64,000 nt of DNA, taken from NCBI GenBank assembly GCA_034440635.1, contig JAOTON010002202.1:186001-250000 (forward strand), in the 5' to 3' direction. The translations under genes were made by a program, and so were the position numbers. Within the stretch, counting starts at the first letter, position 1; each line of letters opens with the position of its first letter. Positions 1 through 12,143 of this stretch are shown here, piece after piece. The notes below the pieces were generated by a model. The model had not been told where the DNA came from and did not search any database. It saw only the letters and a program-made list of their open reading frames with translations. This DNA is from Lepas anatifera. Its lineage: Eukaryota > Arthropoda > Thecostraca > Lepadidae.

Positions 1-379
1 GATACCATAAGTAAAAAAAGTCGCGAGGTGGTCACAAGTTTCTTGTTTTTGCTATCCAAGTCTTAATGTTTATACTGAAGTTGACTGGGTCGGTTTAAAG
101 TTGAGATTTGAAGCACCAAAACCTTGCTTATAAACTAAAAAAGAGGCTGGGCAAAACGGAAGTTGCCAGGTTTGGGGAACATAGCTTTGCCCCGAGTTTT
201 TCCGTTTGCGGGGCAATGCCTTTTTTGTCCCCCCCATGGATCCGCCACTGACCTCACATATGCAAACAGCTGACACAGATATTCTTGTCTGTTCGAAAGT
301 GGACGTGTACGGGGTACAGGTGGTTGGTTAACGTATCGTTGTCAAACATCATTTCAAAATGGCATTGAAGTCAAAAACG

Positions 380-426
380 AAAGAGAGAGAGAGAGAGAGA
401 GATGGAGAGAGAGAGAGGGAGAACAA

Positions 427-461
<35 letters not shown>

Positions 462-474
462 GAGAGAACGAGAG
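380..474. repeat. (GA)n-rich microsatellite
   Basis: An interrupted purine tract of AG dinucleotides with occasional GGA, TGG and CAA interruptions. Bases 1-379 before it show no gene or recognisable repeat. Confidence 0.9.
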
Positions 475-702
475 GAAGACATAGAAAAAGAGCAAAGAGT
501 GTTATTTGACAAATTTAAATCAAATAAGATCTTAGGTGATAATAGGCGTTTATATAGTTTATTATTCGATTGTCATGTTTTCGAGTGTTTTTTTAATTAA
601 ACATCTTCACCCAAATGGTGGAAAATGGAGACAAGAAGGCCATGCCACCTAGCCAATATAAAAATACTCTAGATATTAACAAAAGTCAAATATAATATTT
701 TA

Positions 703-894
703 ATAACAATAATAATAATTGTTGGGGTTTAACGACGCACCAACTGTCAGCGTCATACGGCGTCGCCAACTCTCACCCTGTTGGAAGGGATTTTGGGGAT
801 CAGATCAGCTTATTCAGAGGCTCCGCCAGGACTTGAACCCGGGACCGGTGGCTTAGAAGACAAGGGGGCTATCCACTAAGCCACCTCATCCCCC
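703..894 (-). mobile_element. tRNA-derived SINE, family SINE-A, copy 1
   Basis: Read on the minus strand, the head has a tRNA-like RNA polymerase III promoter. The A box is TGGCTTAGTGG and the B box is GGTTCAAGTCC, followed by a tRNA-unrelated body that ends in GTCGTTAAACCCCAACAA and an AAT-rich tail. It is flanked by a 15-bp direct repeat, 688-702 and 895-909, that matches at 14 positions. This is the target-site duplication expected of LINE-mediated retroposition. A second copy is at 10312-10477 and a body-only fragment at 31449-31495. It is not a functional tRNA gene because no closing acceptor stem follows the T arm. Confidence 0.85.
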
Positions 895-2639
895 AAATAT
901 AACATTTTATCATAAGAATAGACCTCATAATATATCTTAGCGGCTCTCCTTCCCTTGCCTTAATTTGGGAATGGCCTCCCTTCGCTTGAGCATTTAGATC
1001 CATAGCTAGGCATGTTTGGCTTATTTTCTGCCACAGGCTCTCCATTCGAGGCAATCTGGGCGGTGGCGCCCACGATACACACAGGCCAGCGGGGTATCAT
1101 TTCCAAGAGAATGGCTATAACTCTTCCCGACAGCTGCAAGAATGTTGCAACCTTCACCGATAAACAGAAGTCGATATGAATTTAAATTTCAGGGAGTGTG
1201 TATCCATTTTCAGCCGGAGACACAAAATATTTATATTTAGGCTTGACTTTTATCTTGTTTCTGTTATACACAGCTAATAGATAAATAATGTGTATTGGAA
1301 AGTGGTTCATGACTAGGTAAAATAGTGCAATGGTCTTGGAGAGTTAATATATTTTTAATGGTGTCGAATCCCGACAGAATGTGGTAAGGTGGGATCATTT
1401 TCTGCTTTTTTTCGATGCAATATTTTCACAAATGTAAAGCTCCGTTTTACCAGCGAAAGGTAGGTATCATTTCTAATTTACGTTTATTGGCAATACTGGG
1501 TAGTCAGTATATAATTAATTGGTACTATTAGTGGAAACATTAGCAATTATAGCAATCAGCACTGGCAATCGAGCCTGCCTATACAACCATCACACTGGTA
1601 ATTATCCATTTTTAATTCGGATGATCCCAATGCGGGCAAGCACCATAAAATACCACACATTTGCGAGTGTTCCTTGTGCATTTTATGGTTTCAAGTTCTT
1701 TCACAGAGTGTAATACTCATCGACGTTGCTCCTAATTACAACCGTTTCTTTCCGCGAACTAAGCTGTTGAGGAGCAGAGATCAGAAAAACTCCAGTTTTG
1801 CCAACTTTGCTACGGAAAATCCCGGAGGATGAGACAGTTTCATTTGCTTTCAAACTGGCACTTGTGTTCATTGTTGTGCGAATAACCCCTTCCATATAGC
1901 ATGGTATTACGATCTGGCACCAAGGCTACTCATTCTGCGGGTAGGGGATAAGGGATAATCGTTTCTCCCTCGTAAGACCCAAAAGGCCCTTTGCGTTTGA
2001 GAAACCTTCTTTGGAGTGTCACTTAGAATAAGTATTCGTCTTTGTCGGGGAAACTAACCGTTCCGACTTCTATACCATTGATTCGGCATTGATCTCGCCC
2101 ACATGCTGTTCCTAACTCAGTACGCCAGATGACACTATATTGTTGATTTTGGCTCAAAGCGGCACCGCTACATCGATCCCATGAGTGGTCCAGCGACAAT
2201 TTCGATTTTACAACGAAATCATCCGTTATAGACACGTATCATATAGACAAAAATACGGGAAAGTGCAGTTTTGATACACTCCATTACACATGTTGTCCGT
2301 TTCCGATTAGGAAAACAAACACGAGTCCAGACATGTTTGGGGCATTATGGCAGAGGCTTATGTCTAAGTCTGTCCTGTTATCAAATAGCACGATCCAGGA
2401 GGAAACCAACTCAATATTAGCGTCCCATACTACACACTTACATCGGAGTAATAACCAAATCAGACAGAACACTATTGCCAACCCCCGGGAGAAATAATGA
2501 CGCGCTATAATGACACAAGCAGTGCTGGCTTATCTACGGGAGGAGCGCTAACTCGGTCAATCAATACCTGCACGATGCATCATTAGCACCCTTGTCCCGC
2601 CTGCGCAACGCAAAACATGTCCTTCCTCAAAGAACGGCT

Positions 2640-3010
2640 AGTCCGATTCAGTGCGTAGGATAATTCGGCGTGGCGCACAACAGAGGCGGCGCTTCGACGA
2701 CGATGCTGGTGAAAGAGCCTCTGTCGCCGGCAGGATGGATGATGGCCGCGTGGGCGAGCGGCGGCCGCTTCAGTGGCCCTTCAGCTGGCCATTCATCGAC
2801 GGAGGCCGAGCTGCAACCTCGCTGACAGGGTGGAGCTGCCGTGTAAATCAAATTACACACAGGCGGCGCCCTGGCCGCCCCCCGATCTCGCGGTCCTGGA
2901 CGGCCTGGAAGGGCACGCCCGCCCGGCCGCCGCCGCTCCAGTCGTTCCAGCCGGCTCACGGCCCTAATCAAGTCAGCTCTCACACAATGGCGTCTTAATT
3001 CTGCGCTGGT
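2640..3010. other. GC/CpG-rich tract, possible regulatory island
   Basis: This segment is sharply richer in G, C and CpG than its AT-rich neighbours. Open frames on both strands here are low-complexity Arg/Pro/Ala translations typical of GC-rich noncoding DNA. No protein family is recognisable. It could be a CpG-rich regulatory element or an unrecognised 5' exon. The sequence alone does not decide. Confidence 0.3.
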
Positions 3011-4379
3011 GTAACACTCGATCAGTGTTTCAAATCCGCGGCTGTAAGAAATTGGGCGTTAATTAAACACCGCACGGGCTATTGAGTAAAGCCGAACAAA
3101 GCCCCGGTAGTTTCCCAGTTATACGCCCCGTGATGTGTGCTGAGCTCTGGTGCCTTGATCTTCAGAAAGGTCTTAATTAGACAGGAGTGCGTTGTATTAG
3201 CGAATGGCTAACAGTGATCCTTTCGGCTGCTACCAAACCACCCACTCTTCACTTTCTAGGAACATGGGCTGGCTTTCGATAAAATAGAAACTTTAAGGAA
3301 AACAAAGAGGGAGTCGCATTCAAAGAAAAATAAAAACCCAGATTGCTTCTGAGAAGAACAGAAATGACAATCGCAAAAGTATGCTAAAAATGCATTGGCT
3401 GTAAAAGGCACAGAGTGTCACCAACTGACACATCAACGTGTCAGTCCCGTTTGTCCTGCGCGGATACAGAGGAAGGTGAACGAGCTTCTGCCTCCGACAT
3501 GTACAGACTTCTTTGAAGATTCGTTAGGAGCTTTCAGAAACTATAGACTGACTGCCGTTCGCAGAATCTAAGCTTATTCTAAACTCAGTTTCCACGTTAT
3601 TTTTGTCTTCCCTGTCTTTTATCATCTCTAATAGGTTTTACCACATTGTCTACTCCTTTTTTTACATTTAAATATGTTCGTCTATTCGTCTATTCGCACC
3701 TTTTAACATGTTGAACTCGCCGGTCAGTGGAGCTGTGTTCTGTTATCCAGTTTATAAGAAAACAACAAGAAACAACTCTTTGCCTGTCAGAAGGCATTAC
3801 AGAGGATCAAACTATGAAGCATTCGGGGAAGGGAGTGGGTACGTTAGTCCAGGTCCGTGACGGGGAAAGGCGGCACGCTATCCACGCGACAAACGCACGC
3901 CCGGCGGCTGCAGACGCGACGGCAGTAAATTCATCAAAGCGAGCTCCGATCAAATTCAAATGGTGCTACCGGTCTTGCTGCCATTTCCCGACGAATAATG
4001 AATGTGTATCAAAGGATGGGCCTTGCTTACTCCAGGTATTTGAAGAGGAAAGTCGCACGAAAACAACTAAATGATATTCTTTAGAATTATAAATGGTGTT
4101 CACGTGAGGTTTCTGTGATGCAGATCTGGAGGGCAAAAAAAACTGAAAAGTTTCCTGGACAAAATTGTAACTTTCCCCTCGACACAATATCTTCCTAAGC
4201 GACACACAAATTACTGTCATGGACTTCTACCGAATCATGCTTATACGAACCGTAGGCTGAACTCAGTCGGAGCAACTTCCGTGTAAACTGGCTTTCACAA
4301 ACTCCGTCTGCAAATAGATTCGCGATGTGATCTGTCCTGAGTCGCCAAACTTTTACTAAAGCCAACCAAGTAACACAAC

Positions 4380-5190
4380 TCGGTGTTATGGAAGTCTTGC
4401 GCCATCGCGTTTCTTCAACCATTCACAGGTTACAGTGGCTCAAACGACGGACCACCGCAGCGGAAAAGCGTGGGCTCAAGACTAATACTCCCCAGCTCTC
4501 GGAGGTGTGTGAAACCATCTCCGGTCATCACAAGCGCCCGCCGGCGACAACAGTGGGGCGATTTCAGGCGTATTGCGTGTTGGCTCCGAGGCGGCTGCGT
4601 GTCAGGGGGCGGGGGAGCAGGGCGGGGGAGGGCTAGATGACCCCGTCGGTCAACCCACGCACACGCCGAGTGTTCCGGTCGGGAAGAACCGCGCCCTGGT
4701 CTGACACGACGTAGGTCATCTGAGTAGGGAGGAGGAGAGCGGAAGAAAAATGAGAACAGTGATACAAAGTGGCTGCAGCAAAGGAAGGCGACTTTCAAGA
4801 GATCAAGTCAAGAACAAACGACCCTTTGATACACAAAAACATATCGGCATAATCTAAAAAGGAGTATTCGGCGGACCTGTTTTGCTAAGATGAGGCTCAG
4901 GCGCAGGACCCAGCATCTGACAGCCCGAGGCCCTGACTACTCTTGTCACCTCCAGGGAGGAGTAGCCGCTCGGCCGATTGCAGAGATAAGCGGCCGCGTG
5001 CGGGGTGGATCGGGCACGTGGCGTCACGGCAGGTCTGGGCCCGCTACTGGCCCCTCCCCTTCAGGGTGGAGGCAAGGGGCAGCGGCGAGCCAAGCACGGA
5101 ACACCATCACGGAACGACGCGACCATCAAGTGAACCAAGCAAGCAGATCCAACAGCCAGCACGCCGAGTTCAACGGACGGATGTATTAGC
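4380..5190. other. GC-rich tract without recognisable coding content
   Basis: A second CpG-rich stretch with overlapping frames on both strands and Arg/Gly/Pro-rich translations. No domain, signal peptide or splice-consistent exon was identified. Confidence 0.3.
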
Positions 5191-6953
5191 GACCACGCTC
5201 AGACTGCGTAGACTGTATTTTCTGTATGTTAACTTTTAAAAATCTGAAGTTCCAGGCATGAAAGGAACAAACTCCGTACAGCTTGTGTTGCACTTGTTTT
5301 CAGGTCGCCTGAGGCTCCTTCAAGGTCAGACGAGGGTAGGTTACTACACGAATTAAACGCTGAATAATGACAAATGCATATCAAACGCTGTTTTGCGGGC
5401 GCCAGACTGCATTCTCAGTGGGTGCCACGGCACCCCCTTGAAGGGTTGCTCCCTCCCCAGTCCACGCATGCGAGTATCGGCGCCCAACTGATAGTTTTTT
5501 TCCGCCCAAAAGTAGCGACCCCGACCATGTCCCCCGATGTGGAGATCCAGGTTCCGCCTATGAAATGTTCCATTACATATATAGACGGGTTGCAAAATAT
5601 GATATATATAATCGTGCCATGGTATATCTGGATAGACCGCAGACTGCAATAGCAGAATATTCCGAACGTCGCAGAAACTGCAGCCAGTTCATGAATAAGG
5701 GCCTGTTGACACCGGGCAGAGTCTGAGCAGATTTTTACTGGTCGGCGCTGGAAAACCGCCTGTGGAGATCGTCTGCCCGCAACAATCAGGTCAAACTCTG
5801 GAGCGAATTTCGCGCAGATGTGAATAGGGTTTTAAGGCCACAGACAATATTTTATTGAAATAAATTTTTGCGAAAAAGTGCTTAATTTTAGCGCAGCACA
5901 AAATTATAAGACCGGCACGCTTGAGCTGTAAGTGAGATAAATTATTTTCTTATCATACCTGAATAGATATGAACAAGAAATCACGCAGCGGCAGCGGGAT
6001 GGTGCAGGCTGCCGCTGCGAAAGGTCACAGCACTCGACTCCAATGAAGTTTGTCTTAGACCACGACCCAAGACACGTGGCATGCCCTCCGGCTCTGTAAA
6101 GTAAAACACAATTATGCAAACGACTTGGGGCCGGCCCATTTGAGCTGCCGTGAATTTATGGTACGGCTATCACGTCTGTGATGGGTCCCTCGTTTCCAAA
6201 CTCCGGAAAAAGAATTTACGTCCAAGAGAAGGTGGCTCCTGCATTGTCAATGCGCTTCCTGGAGCCGGTCCCTGACTGAGTGACAAAACGCACGGTTAAA
6301 TGTACAAGGTTGACACACTAGGCTCACTTGGATTTTTCACTTAGACATACGTTTATGTGACTCATGAAGTACGGGCGTTATGGTATAATTGGCTAACTTT
6401 TATTCATAACACATTCCAGTCAAATTTATTGTGCTTGGGCTTTCGGTTGACTTTCAGGGTATGTAGGTGAATCAAGTATAGACAAGCGAATTTTGTCAGT
6501 GTACAAGGCAAATCTGACGAAAACAGATCACAACTCTTTATGATAATCTTTCCAGACGATGTTGCTCTGAAATCCGATATTTTCTCTGCCCTTCACGAAT
6601 GGATGTTTGATAAATGAAACCTGCAAATTATACTCCCGTTGTAAATTTCTATTTCAATTCACACAATGGTGTGACCGAAAAATTGTTCAAAGCGGTTAAC
6701 TATAGAAGCAGAATGTGATTGCAAAGAACTCGAATAGTCCTGCTTAGGTCAGTGGTTCCCGGCTCTTCCGTCATGATGACCTCTTCTTAAGCGGTCCGAG
6801 GACTACATAACCATAACATTGATTGTCAAGGGGGATTGAAGACACCGCTAATGTTGATTGCTTATTTTGCTTGGCTTGGCTTATTTTCCGATCTTCAACG
6901 CGCATGTCCAGCCTAGTGACAGATGAACACATTTTGACAGAGCAGTTGCACTG

Positions 6954-7001
6954 TTAACCCTCGCCCCACCGGAGACCATGGGTTAAAGATGCGCGGGTTA
7001 A
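6954..7001 (+). mobile_element. 48-bp remnant of a family-A TTAA element (terminal repeats only)
   Basis: It begins TTAACCCTCGCCCCACCGG, identical to one end of the 1-kb family-A elements, and ends GCGCGGGTTAA, the other end. Almost everything between is gone. An extra GGGTTAAAGATG is repeated at the right end. The fragment is either an extreme internal deletion or a template-switch product. Bases 7002-7487 hold nothing recognisable. Confidence 0.7.
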
Positions 7002-7487
7002 AGATGTCTGAGGTAAGAATACGGATATAAACGAGAAAAGTTTCTACACAAGAAGGTAAATAATGCAACAGAGTCATCAAAACCGTGATGACTGAACAAG
7101 AAATGGCATGTTTGCGAAATTCTGCAGCAGTATTGCGCCATACATCAGCTTGTCTACCAATGTTCAGGAATGCATTGCACGTTCTTGGAATTCTGGTGAA
7201 AAGGCTCGATTTCACCGTGGTTACTCTCGCATGCGTTGCACTGCATTAAATCCTGTTGTGCAGTGCATGGGGAGGAGCCGTCGGAGAGAAAGTTTCAGCG
7301 GAAACGGCACATCAATTTTTAATGAGACATTTCGCAGCTGACGTTATGGCGAATCCCTCTTCCAGCCAATCACGATATTCCAAGATAATGAAGGAAGTTA
7401 TTGTCCCCGATTGAAATGCCGGTGATACGGCGTCGTCCATAAGACTAAGCCAGCAACTTATCTAAAATCAAGTATCAATACGTTGAG

Positions 7488-7683
7488 CACTGGCGTATCC
7501 AGCAGCAGCTTTTGGAGGGGCCGAACCAGCATTTTGAGGGGGGCTGAATTGAATAAAAATCGCAAAACTTAGTACTTTTAAAGAAAAACGACTAAAACTT
7601 GGTCCTTTTAGACGGAAAAAGATACTATTTTAGGCTCTGGAGGGAGTCATGACCCTTTTGGCCTGCCCTTGGATCCGGCAGTG
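7488..7683. mobile_element. Small hAT-like MITE
   Basis: Imperfect terminal inverted repeats start CACTGGCGTATCCAGC and, from the other end, CACTGCCGGATCCAAG. The interior has GGGG/CCCC-rich subterminal blocks seen in the other short hAT-like elements of this window. The flanking 8-mers agree at only 5 of 8 positions, so the target duplication is decayed or the boundary is slightly off. Confidence 0.45.
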
Positions 7684-7690
7684 GTGTTGG

Positions 7691-8047
7691 GTTGACAGGG
7701 TGCATACTGGCCTGTCCCCTCGAATCCTGGGTGTAAAATACACTTAGATTACATATTCTGGCACAGCCCTTCATCAGAATCAGGTAAGTCAAATAAAAAA
7801 ATATCACTCATAGTGTACTCAGACCTCGAAGTTCGCTACTCTGCCTTTCGCTAGTACCGTGCCTTTTAAAATTCGCTACTGTGTGAAGTTGGCTATTGTG
7901 TCTCGAATTTCGAGGTCTGGCTACATTATGGCTGATAATTTGTGATTTGACCTCCTTGATTCCGATGAAGATCTATGCCCGAATATAAAATCTAAGTGTG
8001 TTTTTATCCAGGATTCGAGGAGACAGGCCAGTATACTCCTTGTCAAC
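7691..8047. repeat. Imperfect fold-back (inverted repeat, about 145-bp arms)
   Basis: The left arm (7691-7835) and right arm (about 7904-8047) are reverse complements at most positions. Matching blocks include GTTGAC with GTCAAC at the outer ends, ACTGGCCTGTC, CTCGAATCCTGG, and AGACCTCGAA near the centre. The loop is about 70 bp and contains two TTCGCTACT repeats. The RNA would fold into a long hairpin on either strand. It may be a fold-back transposon. No protein is encoded. Confidence 0.7.
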
Positions 8048-8194
8048 TTATAATCATGCGCCTCGCCTCAGCACAGCACTCCAAAATCTATTGATGTGTT
8101 GATGTTATCTGTTTATGCACTTCCCTTTGAGCATTTTTCATCTTCACAGAATGTCCCAATGTCCCCAAATACGGTCATAACACACCGGTCGGAA

Positions 8195-8266
8195 CAGTGG
8201 CAAACCCAAGACAACATTTCGGGGGAGGCTTGAGCCCCCTAGCCCCAATCCTTGTATCTGCCACTG
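8195..8266. mobile_element. 72-bp mini inverted-repeat element
   Basis: Starts CAGTGGCA and ends TGCCACTG. The interior (GGGGGAGGCTTGAGCCCCC) matches the core of other hAT-like MITEs here, for example 51244-51409. Flanking 8-mers match only partly. Confidence 0.45.
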
Positions 8267-8649
8267 GTTTGAAAACATTACCTTAAGAAGTTGCGACAAA
8301 AAAACTGGTCCTGGTTCTACATTCCGCTCTCAAAACATTGCTGATTGCAGTGTTTGAACAGGGCAAAGTTCACCCTATCCTTCACATTCCAACTCAAATC
8401 GACTAGTAAGTAGGCACTTGCTTTGCAGTGCTCAGTAAGCTTACAGGTGTGAACACTGACGGATGCAGAAAGGAGCCAAGGGACCATTGCTCCCCACTAT
8501 GGCGAAGTTTTGACCGATTAAAAAAACAACACCGCGTTTTTAAGATTTTTCCCGGGTTGCATCGGTGGGTGGGAGCTCCCCCCATAGGGCGCTTCTGCGT
8601 CCGCGAGAGGGTGAAACGCTCCAGTTCGAGAGGATAGTGCATGAAGTAT

Positions 8650-8724
8650 CAGTTGCATGCGCCCCTGCATGTCAGCTGCGTGTGCCCTTGCGTGTGTCAG
8701 CTGCATATACCTCCGCATGCGTGC
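8650..8724. repeat. Three copies of a 25-bp tandem repeat
   Basis: Each unit begins CAG(C/T)TGC and contains a (C/T)GCATG or GCGTG core. It is diverged between copies. The following stretch, 8725-10311, shows no gene or clear repeat. Confidence 0.6.
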
Positions 8725-10311
8725 TTAACGTGATGCTTAGATCATCTGATGAAGCCTTACAAAAATCCTTCAGGTTTGCATAGAAAAGTCGCCAGGCATA
8801 TATTTACGTGTGGTTGGACCATATGAGGACCATTTAAGATGACTTTGCAGCTCGATACAAAATGGCTATATCAAATAGCTTTGTACTTGGGGCTAAACAG
8901 CTAGATATATTATTTATCATCAACCCTCGAGACCAGACCGCTAGTAATCTGGTGCCATGAGAGAGTTGTACGTCTCAGCACACCTCGTTGGCGGCTGACA
9001 GTAAGCTCATTTAGAGCGTTCGTATTAAGTGTTCCACCATATCACCTTTTTCACAACACTAGACGCAGACAATCAAAGCACCTCAACCTTTCCTCACTTG
9101 ATCTACGAAAAAGGTCACATCGAAGGGTGAGGAACTTATCAACTTGTCCACACTTACCTTGAGCGGGGGCTGGAAGTTGCGACACGAAGAGTGTTATTAC
9201 GGCCATCAGCAGCATGGCTCGTATCCCATATGCAGACTCGAGACAGGTGATGGCAGTCAGTCTTCAAGTCTAATACCTCTCAGTGTTTTTGTCGCAGAAC
9301 GTTCACATGCTGGCCGGCAGCTCACGTTGAAGCACTGATCAGCCCCTGCACAACCGCCGCGCGCTCCCGCACCTCCCGCGTTTCAAGCTCTTGTAATTCG
9401 GACCGGCTGGTCGCGGGCTACCTGTGCCGACTTCAGCGCCTCTACCGGACACACCACGAACTAGATCACATCGAGCGAATCCGGCCCTCGGGCCGTAATG
9501 ACCGTCGTACGGTGAGCGTCGAAAACTGTTTATTGAATGACACATGAGGACAGTGGTCAGCGTAGATTGTTTCCTGTTACATGGTCGTTGCACAGAACAA
9601 CGGATGGTGATGACGATATGGACCAGAAAAAAAACAGATCGGTGAAATAAAAGCTGCAGAGCGTGGAGTCCGGTCATAGAAAAGGGTGCGCGAGTGCGCT
9701 TATTGTGAGAGTAATTAATTCATTCGCCGCACAAAGCTGGTAAGGACTGTCAAGCAAAGTTTAGGATACCTCAAAACGTTTGTTTTGTGATAGATTTGAA
9801 TTTCTTTATTCAGACTGACGATGTGGTCATACAAGTGTAATATATTGCACGTATAATTCTAATGTAATACTCGATTTTAAAGCGCTTACATCTTCAGGCA
9901 ATTGACCATATTCTGCCGGAGAAGTTTCTTTTTGCGAAAATATATTTTTGATTGATATGGACAAGTACGTTCATAATATTGCCGCTTCCACCTGTCTCTG
10001 TGAGTAGTAATAAATCATTTTTTTCTTAGCGTTTAGTGACGTCATAACTACGAGGCTATACAACATCGAGGGTGAAGGGGAACGGGGCTAGGGTAAGGTG
10101 CCTAAGCTTGCCTCTGGAAAGTGTTTTAAAATATTTTATTTTTCCCCAATCAAAATGGAGCCAGGCAAATGGAGGTGCCAATAAAAATGGAAATGCCAGG
10201 CCACTTGTGCTTACCCAAAAAAATGGGAAGAAAATGGGAATCTATATCATCCAACGCTGTAAAAGTTTGATATGCGAAAACCTGAATGCACCGTTTAATA
10301 CCATACTTATC

Positions 10312-10477
10312 ATAGTTGGGCCTTCCCGACGCACATGGTTATACGGTGTCGCCAACTCTCACCCTTTTTGTAAGGTTTGTGGGATCAGATCAACTTGTTC
10401 AGTGGCTCCGCCGGGACTTGAACCCGGGACCTGTGGCTCAGGAGGCATGGGTTCTATCCACTGGGCCACTCATTCCC
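10312..10477 (-). mobile_element. tRNA-derived SINE-A, copy 2
   Basis: Same layout as the copy at 703-894. On the minus strand there is an A-box-like TGGCCCAGTGG, a B box GGTTCAAGTCC, the body motif GCGACACCGTAT, and a shortened 3' end. No clear target duplication was found. Confidence 0.75.
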
Positions 10478-10798
10478 GTTAAGACGATGGTTCGGGCATG
10501 AAGTAACGTAATAAAATTCCTAAAAGTATATTGAATTCCGATGTTTCTACGCTTGCTTCAGTAGGTCTTAAATCTAGCATTACTGCACATAGATACACCC
10601 TTGCTCTAGCAGGGAGGGCCGAGTTGACCTCTCCTCACGCCCTTTTGGAAACCAAAAAATATAGAAAGACACAGTAAGCTGCAGCGCGTTGCTTGCCACA
10701 AAAATTCTTCGATATAGTTAATAGTTACATGACACGATGTCAATTTTTTACTTGGAAAGCTACCATATAGCCCGTGCGTACCAAAACCAGAGACGGAT

Positions 10799-11834
10799 TT
10801 AACCCGCGCCCCACCGGGGGTCCGGCGCCACCTTCGCCCCACCGGGGGGCCATCGATGGCCCCCCCTCTAACTCCGAAAATATGGGCGTTAGCGCAAATC
10901 TGCAAAGTGCAATAGAAAGCTCGCGTGAATTCAGTAGGAAATTACTTCGCATGTTTTAGTGCTCAGGTCAATGGTTTGACCTCCAGAGGCCAAATTAGGT
11001 CAAGATCGGCTATTTTCACTCAAATATGCAATGATTAAGCCAACTGGGCATAACTCTTATGTCATTAGAGCTATTGAGGCCTGATAAAGTACATTTGATA
11101 GCAAATTGCCAGTACTTTTTTCGCTATGTGGAACGTAAAGACCTCCCGCCAGTGGTTTGACCGCCAGAGGTCACCTCGTGACCTAATATGACCTGGGGTC
11201 ACGAAAGGTCAAAAAGTGACCTTGCCGTATATCAAATGAAAGCCAATGACAAGACAAACACGATGGTGTTTGTTTCACCGCTCTAGTTCAATTAGGTCAA
11301 AAGTTATTGTCAAAATACTGTTTTTGACCTCTGGTGACCTTGCATGACCTTGGAAAAGTCAAAGGGCAAATATGACCCCTGGTATCCGTGAAAGGGTGTC
11401 CAAAAACGTTGTTCTGAGCAGTCTGAGTATTTGCAATCATTTTTGTGGCTTTTATATCATGAAATAGCTTTTCCCAATGCTTTTCCAATGGGAGAGGTCG
11501 CCTCGTGACCTGACCTCAGGGCACGAAATCGAAAAATCCCGGATATACACCTTGTAGACCCTGGAGGGGTCATGAAGTGTAGGAAGTTTCAAATCGATCG
11601 ACTTTGAAATGTAGCTCTTACAGAGCTCTAAACGTGAAGTGAGGTGACCTTGGTTGACCTCGTCTGGTGACCTGACCTTGGGTGACCCGGGGTAAAAAAT
11701 TTCAGGGATGATGGGAAAATGATGCAGTGAGAGGTAGAGCCCTCAACCGCGGTGCTGCGCCTCGGCATTTTTCTGCTATCCCGGAAAAACCTTAGGGGGG
11801 CCATCGATGCCCCCCCCGGTGGGGCGAGGGTTAA
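10799..11834 (+). mobile_element. TTAA element family A, copy A1 (about 1036 bp)
   Basis: Begins TTAACCCGCGCCCCACCG and ends GGTGGGGCGAGGGTTAA. TTAA target plus CCC...GGG ends are the hallmark of piggyBac-type elements (known biology). No transposase frame is present, so this is a non-autonomous element. A subterminal palindrome GGCCATCGATGGCC lies inside the left end and a broken version lies inside the right end. The interior carries many AGGTCA or TGACCT hexamers, including TGACCT-CCAG-AGGTCA near 10978 and AGGTCA-CCTCG-TGACCT near 11169. Confidence 0.85.
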
Positions 11835-12143
11835 GGATGGGGGGGCGAAGGGAACGGTCATCTCCCTTAAGACCCTGGGACCACCCATGTCAATTTCGGG
11901 GCACTGATTACACCCCACATCGGCTACAGCATAGTTTTGAACATTCGGATTGATGAGCATATTTGAATACGCCAGACCTAGGATAATATTAGACGGCTGA
12001 TGAGCATAGTTAGCTGGACCTAAACACGAATAATAAGCTACCTGAAGCTGACCTGATCCACCGTGAACCGCCTCTGTCTCTGGACCAGCTGGTCTATGTA
12101 TGCCATTGGGTAACCCATTTCAGCCTGGACCGCCCTCAACGAC

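Larger units (their letters stand above)
910..6953. other. Stretch with no recognised gene
   Basis: No exon with convincing splice sites, protein similarity or transposon end was recognised here. The open frames are short and overlap on both strands. Two GC-rich tracts (2640-3010 and 4380-5190) are listed separately. Confidence 0.5.

Noticed and set aside
837..893. Possible tRNA gene (A and B boxes present)
   Set aside because: No acceptor stem closure, SINE body attached and a target duplication present, so it is a SINE head.
2648..2998. Two overlapping frames of about 110 residues on opposite strands
   Set aside because: Low-complexity Arg/Pro/Ala translations of a GC-rich tract, with no splice or domain support.
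10072..10482. 136-residue frame ending in PPGLEPGTCGSGGMG-like sequence
   Set aside because: Its 3' half is the SINE-A tRNA-like region read through. This is a common false protein in annotations.
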